From Siphonodentalium dalli (taxonomy: Eukaryota; Mollusca; Scaphopoda; Gadilida; Siphonodentaliidae): a DNA stretch of 64,000 bases. The position numbers and the translations under genes were made by a program. Below the pieces are notes generated by a model. That model saw nothing but the letters and a program-made list of their open reading frames with translations, ran no database searches and was not told where the DNA came from. Where the stretch lies: assembly GCA_032622095.1 (NCBI GenBank), contig CP136065.1:154199577-154263576 (forward strand), in the 5' to 3' direction. Each line of letters opens with the position of its first letter. Position 1 is the first letter of the stretch. Positions 56,406 to 64,000 of the stretch are shown here, piece by piece.

Positions 56406-56734
56406 TTGATTCTTATATTTTTTTTGTGTTCTGTATATCGAGTGTTGTCATGTTATTGATCTAATTCTCATGTTTCACATATTGTGTCTGAGTAATACAT
56501 CATCACATTAAATTACATATAAAATTGACAGATTGCCATGGAAACGTGTCAGTTTGTGAACCCATCCTAACAATTTTCTCGAAAGACCAATTTGTCCGTG
56601 CGTAGAAAGCGTTAAAACATCATGCACAAGTTTACAATTATTTCACCGCCAAAGAGTTTCCTATGTTACAATTCAATATGCTATCGGTCGAATAAATTTC
56701 ATTTCCATCATTGTTTCCATCGCTTATTCAGACG

Positions 56735-56928
56735 ACCACGATCCTCGATTTTATCGGGCCAGATTCCTCCACTTACGATTGAATCGTGGTCCTCTGAACG
56801 TTCACTTACGATTGAATCGTAATGGTCTGAACGTTCACTTACGATTGAATCGTGGTCGTCTGAACTTCACTTACGATTGAATCGTGGTCGTCTGAACGTT
56901 CACTTACAATTGAATCGTGGTCGTCTGA
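56735..56928 (+). repeat. Minisatellite, about 36 bp x 5
   Basis: The unit is CACTTACGATTGAATCGTGG followed by TCGTCTGAACGTT. Each contains the palindromic word ACGATTGAATCGT. Unit lengths of 35-36 bases differ by one-base gaps. Confidence 0.8.
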
Positions 56929-57197
56929 TAAAGATGGATAACTCTAAAATCAAGTGGTTATTATTACCACTTGATTTTTAGAGTTATCCATCTTTATCTG
57001 CAAGACCGTCCGTTTGACCCTCGTGCTTCAATCAAATTTGTGGTCCACACACAATAGAAACCTCAAAGTTCAAACATCGATATCTAATCACTCAAAGCTT
57101 TGATGGGTGGGTTCCTCGACTCGAATCAAATATTTTTTACCCCCGAAGCCAAAGAAATAGTAATTTAGGAGTGTCTGATCGGATTGAGTACCTTTAA
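56929..57197. mobile_element. Right part of a TTAAAGG-type MITE
   Basis: The central palindrome (GATGGATAACTCTAAAATCA paired with TTTTTAGAGTTATCCATC) is followed by the right arm, ending ATCGGATTGAGTACCT-TTAA. It abuts the last minisatellite unit directly. Confidence 0.7.
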
Positions 57198-57943
57198 TTC
57201 GTGACGTCACATAGTCCCGATAAAAAAGTCACATTGCACACTTGGGATCAGAAATAGTGTTAGTTAAGGGATGGATAATAACAACTGTTATTTTCTTTTC
57301 TTTTTTATTTCAATTTAGGGTTTCAGTTTGCAATGTTTAACTGTTGTCTGATTTGTGTGAATTCTCAAAAATGCTTATAATAATTTTTTATATCCTGCCT
57401 TTTAGTTATCAGATGTATTACATGTATTAATCTGTTTGTTAAAGAGTGCACGTCGTTTGAAATTCACAAACAACAGTTTATAAAATAAGAATAGAATAGA
57501 GAGATAAAAATTAAAATTTTGAGTTATACAAAAAAGTAAATGTATAAAAATTAAAATACCAAAATATAAATAAACATATTGAGATATATAGAATAATTAT
57601 AGGTTAACTGTTATCCTTGGATAAAAATTAAAGTGTTGTATTAAAAATTTAAAATTAAATTACATTATTTTCTATTAATAGAAACATCTTGAGATGTGCC
57701 CCAATCTCAACTAGAATCTACTTTGGAGGATATATATATGATTTTCTGTTAGGAGAAGATAACAATGCTGTTTGGCTGACATGCTATATACATGTATGAG
57801 GTATATCTCTTGCCATCCTATACGAAGAACGAACGGGCATTGTGGTTGTGCGCCCTGTTACTCCTTGGTGGAGGGTATGCAGGATAGGTATTATTGCCTC
57901 CTCTGCCCCCTTATTCGGTCGCTAGCTAGAGCCCTTGCTCGGT
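57198..57943. other. No recognised feature
   Basis: Very AT-rich sequence (about 57480-57660 is A-rich on the plus strand) without assignable elements. Confidence 0.4.
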
Positions 57944-58222
57944 TCACCGATATTTTTGAGAGCTGCAAGATGACAACTCGATGGAGCTTGGCCTTGTCCC
58001 GATTCCGATTTCTATAGATCCATCCACCATAAGTGTTGCTGTGGGAAAATTTCCCAAGTGCCCATCTCTGATTCTAATAGCGTGGGTATCCATGAGATAA
58101 TTGTTTCCAAGGATATATTGGAATAAAATGGTCCACTCGACTGGCGCATTGAGTACATATCGGTCCAACTTAGTTAAGTTATCGATAATGGTTTGTCGGG
58201 ATGGATCTTCCACACGACGCAC
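57944..58222 (-). CDS. Unassigned ORF, 92 residues
   Basis: The frame reads YGVRRVEDPSRQTIIDNLTK then VEWTILFQYILGNNYLMDTH, with good amphipathic pattern. A TAA then ATCTATAG|AG (possible acceptor) lies upstream. No clear donor is seen and I recognise no family. With the ORFs at 55680, 53243 and 52625 it could be one minus-strand gene, but the joins are unproven. Confidence 0.18.
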   Translation of the reverse strand: MRRVEDPSRQTIIDNLTKLDRYVLNAPVEWTILFQYILGNNYLMDTHAIRIRDGHLGNFPTATLMVDGSIEIGIGTRPSSIELSSCSSQKYR

Positions 58223-58440
58223 TCCATAAGACTCTATAGATTAAACAGATAGAATACAAGCTGATAAGGGGTAACGTTGATAAGGAGGACATTATATACA
58301 GGCTGTCTCGAGTACATACGTGGCCTATATATCTTTGGATTACACATGCAATGTAACGATCTTCACTTTTATTCTTTCCCCTGTGGTTTCTGTGACGTAT
58401 TTATGGTTTATCGCCATAGCTTGTGCTCCATTGTGTGGTG

Positions 58441-59045
58441 CATGGATATGTTGCACGCCACACATAGCACATAAAGTAAATCCCTTGACATCAACTATAA
58501 AATATCGGTATCTGAACTCAGCGCGTGTTCTGTTGGTTTTTTACACTGATATAACTTGGGTACAAGACACAGAAACACCGTAGCCGATATATATTATATA
58601 TTAAACGTGGGAACATAACAATGTGATAAATAAAGTATGGAATACATGTTCACATCGAAACTCGACACATGTATATATAGGTTGTATACAGTTTTCGACA
58701 CAGGGATGTGGATCTAGACGATATCATGGTGCATGCCAGTGGATATGTTGCACGCCACAAATAGCACATAACGTAAGTCCCTTGAGATCAACTATAAAAT
58801 ATCGGTATCTGAACTCAGCGCGTGTTGTGTTGGTTTTTTACACTGACATAACTTGGGTACATGACAGAGAGACACCGTAGCCGATATGCGTCCACGCATA
58901 CTATATTAAACGTGGGGACATAACAATGTGATAAATACAGCATGTATAATACATGTTCACGTCGAAACAGTCAACAATCGACACATGTATATATAGGTTG
59001 TATACATATTTACAGTTTTCGACACGGGGATGTGGATCTAGACTG
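58441..59045 (+). repeat. Tandem duplication, about 297-bp unit, two copies
   Basis: GGATATGTTGCACGCCACA begins at 58444 and again at 58741. Shared blocks include ATAAAATATCGGTATCTGAA, TTAAACGTGGGAACATAACA and ACATGTATATATAGGTTGTA. Both units keep an open frame ending at TAG after ...ETP, but the differences between them are mainly amino-acid changing, which argues against coding constraint. Confidence 0.75.
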
Positions 59046-59148
59046 TCTCCTATTAATGGGGGTACGTTCATCAACTTCAACTGCATGCAGCCATGCACCG
59101 TTTTATACACACAGAGAAAAGTTGGTTCCCCGGTTTGTCACAGTATTT

Positions 59149-59221
59149 AGCATTCTTAACGACTCGGCCATTTCCGCTTTGTTAATTCCTCAGCGGAAAT
59201 GCCAGAGTCGTGTCGAGAATG
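59149..59221. repeat. Hairpin, 27-base arms
   Basis: CATTCTTAACGACTCGGCCA and TTTCCGCT pair with AGCGGAAATGCCAGAGTCGT and GTCGAGAATG, leaving a loop of about 13 bases (TTGTTAATTCCTC). No relative was seen in the window. Confidence 0.65.
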
Positions 59222-59968
59222 AGTATAAATGAGAACCAAACGGAAAACAAATCATGCATGTTTTGGTTCTTCGGAAATAATCAAAATAAAGAACCAAATG
59301 CTATTGATCATTTTCTGGAACAAGAATGCAAAGTGTTACAAGTAATAATGTATAGAGCTACTTGAGTGCACCATGCAGCTCCGCGTGTTTGATTAATAAT
59401 AATCAACGTTATCTGCATGTAATTATAAAGTTGTCTATCATGGCGCTGTTACAGTAAATGTTTACAAACAATGGTATCAACATGCGGAATCTCGTCACTG
59501 GAGGAATATTGATAACTAGCAGGGTTACCCGGCGTTGCACAGGTTACAGTGATGTGAAACCTTCTGTGGATATTTGGTGGGAATAGAGAATACTCTTGCT
59601 CTCAAAGTGTTACACGTATTCTCATAAATTGTATATCCAAATGGCATCACAAAACATTATTCCTACACATGGAATACAAGTAGTGGCTCACCTTGTCAGG
59701 TCGGAGCAATTATCATTTTGTTTAACGTGTTTAATCCGTCCCACCAATAAAGAAGTATTTATTTTTTACAATTGCGTATACTTCAGACGTTATAGCATGA
59801 AACATGAATATCATACACATATTAGTTCGAAAACATAAAAGACGATAATTGTGTTTTACATATAGATGTATCAATCAAACAATCAATCAATCAATCTAGT
59901 TTATCATATCTTCATGAAGATACATATGTTTTAAAGATATGTCCATGTGCTCCTTTGTTCTGGTGCTA
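59222..59968. other. No recognised feature
   Basis: AT-rich sequence with no element that I can assign. It ends at the 9-bp target duplication of the next element. Confidence 0.4.
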
Positions 59969-59977
59969 TATACTGGC

Positions 59978-61342
59978 TAGTCCAAGTCTTCTTGTACTAA
60001 AACCAGCTAAGATATTGGGATGGCGATGCTGGTGTTTAGTCCAAGCCCGCTTGTATACCAATCCTATCACACGAGTTACGCCCACGATCTGTGGCGGGAA
60101 TTTGTGGTGTATTTTACTCGATTTACCTAGCAAATCAATACATGATGCTATATACATCGGAAAGGCTTACATCTTATGGTCATAATGGTGTATAATAATC
60201 TAACTTTAATGTTAAATTACACATAGAATATTCCGGTTGATTGCCACAAACATCGATTTGTTTCTCTGTTTGTTTACGTTTTAACCGAAAGCCGAAGTGG
60301 TCCGAATAAGTTCGGCATAATCCGCTGTTTGTTCTGGGAATTCTACTTTCCGTTTCTATATATAGCGCGGGTTTTCCGAACAAAAATGGCGAAAACCGAT
60401 CGCCCGAAAGTCCAGTTTTCTATGTGCTTTCAGAACAATTCCCGCACTAAAAACTTAATGACATAATGGAGGATCAGAACGGTAGTTTTGTTGACAATTT
60501 TCGCAAGTAACTTGTCAAAATTGGAGCAAATTAGAACTCTTGTGTCTGACTTGCCATGCGTGTGATTTTCATCCATGTGCATTTTGACTTTTGTGTTGAT
60601 AAAATAATCGGAGAACCGAATCACACAGTTTCGAAATATAGTTCTTCCGTTTTAGTGGGACTTTTCAAACTTAAGGTTAAAAATTTATACAAATTTTGTT
60701 TGATTTTTTGTGTGCTTAACAAGAGCAGTATATTGCTCTGTTCGCTTAGTATATATCTTAATTTCGCCGAAGTCCACCAAATGTGGGAAATGTAGCACCA
60801 TATTATTTATTCTAATACTCGTTGTGTTTACACTGTTTTAAACTTTGAGTGGGTTGTAATTCCCCGTAATTTATTTAATGTATTACATTTATATCTTCAA
60901 TGTTTAATTAATCTATTTATTATTTTATTTATTGACACACATAATTACGATTACAATGGAGAATTCTTCGTAATTTGCGTTGTTGTCCAAAATCTACGGA
61001 ATATTTTCAACGGAAAATGCCGAACACAGTTCGCGAGGTCAATCGAGTTCGCATACTTTAAAAAAATTGTAAACATTGAGGTAAATGTCTCTTTTCGCAT
61101 TAAATTACCGTTTTAAATTCACAACTGATGTGTGTTTCAGATAAAATAGAATGTCTTCTGCGGAAAATATCCGTTTATTGTCGCAATTGTGATATTTTAT
61201 TTCATATAATTGTGGTTTTATTTGAGCGGGTCACTAACGCTTAAGCCGTGTCATAAGCGAGCATATAGGGCGGTCTTGGACTAAACACCAGCATCGCCAT
61301 CCCAATATCTTAGCTGGTTTTAGTACAAGAAGACTTGGACTA
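59978..61342. mobile_element. Long-TIR DNA element (MULE-like), 1365 bp, 9-bp TSD
   Basis: The first 68 bases (TAGTCCAAGTCTTCTTGTAC...GGTGTTTAGTCCAAG) are an exact inverted copy of the last 68. TATACTGGC is duplicated immediately outside (59969-59977 and 61343-61351). Long inverted ends with a 9-bp duplication are typical of Mutator-like elements, though the end sequence itself does not identify the superfamily. The TIR begins and ends with TAGTCCAAG. The interior is AT-rich with short unassigned ORFs and no transposase. Confidence 0.7.
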
Positions 61343-61489
61343 TATACTGGCTAATCATTTTAAGTTTAAAAGAAATGATGTTATGCAAGTATAGCAGCTA
61401 CATGTGACCGACACAGCGAGAGTTTGAGCTGTTTATGTTAGGCGATGAGTCTGCTTTAAAAAAATGGAAGAAATCCTCTGTATCGGGCA

Positions 61490-63290
61490 GATATACCCTC
61501 ATTCGAGAAGAACGTACATGAATTTGGTGGAATTAGTGCTAAATATATTTGTATCAACTTTGGTGCAACTCCCCTCATGCATGACTTGAACCGGGCCACT
61601 TTTGTCATATTTAAACCATGCACGTCTATCAAACTCATGCATGTATTATATAATGGAGATGATTATATATAAGTTTGGTGGTAATCGGCAACTAAACAAA
61701 TTCTTATTCTCATAGTTATTACCCCCCCCCCCCATATCACACCCAAAGGGCACCAATTTTGCGTCTTTAAATCACACGTTTATATTCCTCGGTTCACGGA
61801 GAAGAATAATATATCAATTTGGTCTAATTCTGCGCTAAAAATAGCCCCATCCCCTGACACCAACAACGTCACTTTAGAAAAATTTAACCCGCACCATTAT
61901 ATTACTCGTAAAAAGTTACCCATGTTAGACCGCATTGATGCCATCTCGATTGTACCCTTAAAGTTATATATAAGAACACAGACATATATTCGCAAATATT
62001 TGATTCATTGTATCATTTGAGAAGAACGTGTATGAGTGTGATGGTAATCGGCAGTCAGGCACTAAACATATTTTTATAAGTTTTTGGTGACCCTCCCGTC
62101 CCTATTTCGGACTCAAGCGGCGCCACTTTTGACATCATTAAACCACACACTTTGACTCATTATAGAGATGAATATATATAACATTTATGAAAATTGGCGA
62201 GTATACAAATTCGTATTAAATTTAGGGCCACCATTGCATATCTCTCACACAAAAGGCACCAATTTGGCGCATTTCAACCACACGATTAGATTATTCGTAT
62301 CACGGAGAAGAATATGTATCAATCAGGTGGAAATCGGCGCTAAACATACTGTTTATCAATGTGTGTGTCCCTCTCACACTCTAGGCACCCCTGACTCGAA
62401 TGGCCCCACTTTTGACATCATTAAACCACACTATTAGACTCCTGATATCATGGAGATTATTATTTGTAAGTTTGGTGCTAATTCGCCACTAAACAAATTT
62501 TTATCAATTTAGTGCCCACCCCACCCCCAACTCTCACCAAAGCAGCACCAATATGACGTCTTTAAAATCACACGATTAGATTCCTCATATCATGGATAAG
62601 AATTTGTATCAATTTTGTGGAAATTGGCGCTAAAAATATTTTGTATAAATTTTGGTGCCCCTCTCCCTTTCAGTGCACCCCTGACTCGAACTTGAATGAC
62701 GCCACTTTTGACGGCTTTAAGCCACGCCATTAGACACCTCATTCCATGGGGATGAATTTGTATAAGTTTGGTGGCAATCGGCGACTAAACCAAATCTTAT
62801 CAGATTTAGTACCCAGTCACCGCCCCCCAAATCTCTCATCTCAACGACACCAATTTGGCGTCTTTAAACCACACAATAAGATGCCTTGTATCATGGAGAA
62901 GATCTCTGAAGAATGTGCATCAATTTGGTGGAATTCGGCGCTAAAATTATTTTTGATCAATTTTGGTGCCACTCTCCCCTTCCGGGCATCCCTGACGCGA
63001 ACGGCGCGACTTTTGACAAATTTAAACCGCATCATTAAATTCCTCATATTATGGGGATGATTATATATAAGTTTGGTGGCAATCGGCGACAAATTTGTTT
63101 TCTGCCCCTCCCCCTGTTCTGTCCCTGACAACAACGGCGTCACTTTAGAAAAGTCTAACCCTCGCCACTATCTTTCTCGTAAAAAGTTACCCCTATTAGA
63201 CCCCCTTTGTGCCATCTAGGTGGTCCCCTGTGAATTTCTATAGAACACAGACAGACAGACAGACAGACAGACATTCGCAAATATAGATAT
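61490..63290 (+). repeat. Array of about 150-bp monomers in two alternating types
   Basis: The signature AATTTGGTGGAAATCGGCGCTAAA or AAGTTTGGTGGCAATCGGCGACTAAAC recurs near 61521, 61672, 61829, 62036, 62195, 62319, 62468, 62612, 62764, 62921 and 63070. Odd and even members differ, giving roughly 300-base dimers. Two tail modules (GTAAAAAGTTACCC...GAACACAGACA...ATTCGCAAATAT) occur at 61910-62005 and 63178-63290, the second with (CAGA)n. It may be an internally expanded interspersed element. Confidence 0.65.
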
Positions 63291-63516
63291 AGATGAAAAT
63301 AAGAACAATTTGTTTTATTACCGCCACGCCAGTGGTTGTACGCTGGTGTAGAGTTTCTTATGTTTGAGCGGACGATCGATAATCCTCTGGGCGAATGTAT
63401 TATGGTTAGGTATTTCGTACTTGAGATAAACCGTTCCGATAGTGACGATAGTCCAACAAAGATTAGCACATGTGTTCACGTCACCGGTGTAATTGTGGAG
63501 ACATGTTTCTATTATG

Positions 63517-63690
63517 AAGGTTCGCTATCCCGAAGTTCCACTATTCCGAAGGTTCTCTATTCTGAATACTTACTATTTCGAAGGTTCACTATTCCGAAGG
63601 TTCTCCATTCCGAAGGTTTTTGTTATTTTTAGGTTAATTCTATATTCTAAAGTATTGAGAGGGTTCATTATCACGAAGATTCATTTTATG
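63517..63690 (+). repeat. Degenerate minisatellite, GGTTCACTATTCCGAA unit
   Basis: About eight units of 16-18 bases (GTTCGCTATCCCGAA, GTTCTCTATTCTGAA, GTTCACTATTCCGAA) decay towards the right end (GGTTCATTATCACGAAG). Confidence 0.7.
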
Positions 63691-63789
63691 GAGTGTGTGC
63701 TCACACCCGAACTGATCCTGCGCGCACACCGATACAGATACAGGAGGAAACAACTTAGAACATTAAATGTGATTTTGTTTTGTTTTCGC

Positions 63790-63960
63790 GGGTTTTCTTG
63801 AGATTTAATGTCATTACGTGGGCCCATACCTTTGAATTCTTGGCATATAATATGAATGTTGTGGTATATATGGACCATCCAGCATTGGGACATGACACAT
63901 GTACAGTTGACTTAAGTGCTGTTCTGTGCGGGCTCCAATTTGGGGTTCAATATTTTAAGG
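63790..63960 (+). pseudogene. Possible Gypsy RNase H fragment
   Basis: The frame from about 63808 reads VITWAHTFEFLAYNMNVVVY then MDHPAL. The pattern W-A-x3-F-x3-L...V-x-V-Y-x-D-H-x-A-L resembles the end of the RNase H domain of Ty3/Gypsy polyproteins, including the DH pair. The following residues no longer fit. GGGCCCATACCTTTGAA recurs at 63980, at the window edge, so more of a repeat may lie outside. The call rests on about 30 residues. Confidence 0.3.
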
Positions 63961-64000
63961 GCCAAATTTAGAATTTTATGGGCCCATACCTTTGAACTAT

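Noticed and set aside
63493-63801. 102-residue ORF with repeated F/Y-R-R-F motifs
   Set aside because: The repetition comes from the CTATTCCGAAGGTTC minisatellite.

Overview
This is an AT-rich eukaryotic window of non-coding, transposon-packed DNA. It is most likely from a marine invertebrate and probably a mollusc. The hints are a repeat at about 22.1-22.9 kb with GGACGG tandem repeats and a CCCCCC/GGGGGG hairpin before TATAATAA, frequent TACATGTA-type octamers, and an invertebrate-like nocturnin protein. The species cannot be settled from the sequence alone, and there is no prokaryotic or operon-like organisation.

One host gene is convincing: a two-exon nocturnin (NOCT) homologue on the minus strand. 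Exon 1 is 50617-50395, the intron is 50394-49514 (GT-AG) and exon 2 is 49513-48705. The joined frame codes for 343 residues and carries the full set of endonuclease/exonuclease/phosphatase (EEP) motifs. The only other protein-like pieces are a truncated MADF domain inside a PIF/Harbinger-type element (1.5 kb), a decayed LINE reverse-transcriptase tail (40.7 kb), a possible Gypsy RNase H scrap at the right edge (63.8 kb), and four unassigned minus-strand ORFs between 52.6 and 58.2 kb.

Layout. 0-24 kb is dense in short foldback elements. The main ones are a palindromic MITE with CAGTAATGCC ends and TA target duplications (14 copies counted across the window), several families flanked by TTAA whose ends begin CCCTTT or CCTCTT (piggyBac-like), and a TGCAGAATGAGG foldback family. 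Larger insertions with clean target duplications sit among them: hAT elements at 5969-7203 and 8182-9922, a PIF/Harbinger-type element at 1041-2030, and Helitrons at 11.6 and 23.1 kb. 24-40 kb is sparser, with a hAT MITE at 30689-31043, a TA-flanked MITE nested in a TTAA MITE at 34.3 kb, and long inverted repeats at 29 and 39 kb. 40-48 kb holds TTAAAGG-ended (Kolobok/T2-like) elements nested up to three deep, followed by two Helitrons joined head to tail. 48.7-50.6 kb is the nocturnin gene. 51-64 kb holds further TTAAAGG fragments, minisatellites, a tandem duplication, a 1.37-kb element with 68-bp perfect terminal repeats and 9-bp target duplications, and an array of about 150-bp monomers.

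The window reads as intergenic or intronic DNA built by repeated waves of DNA-transposon and Helitron insertion around one gene. I saw no CRISPR array, rRNA or convincing tRNA. No new multi-gene system is visible; what is unusual is the density, nesting and hairpin architecture of the non-autonomous elements.
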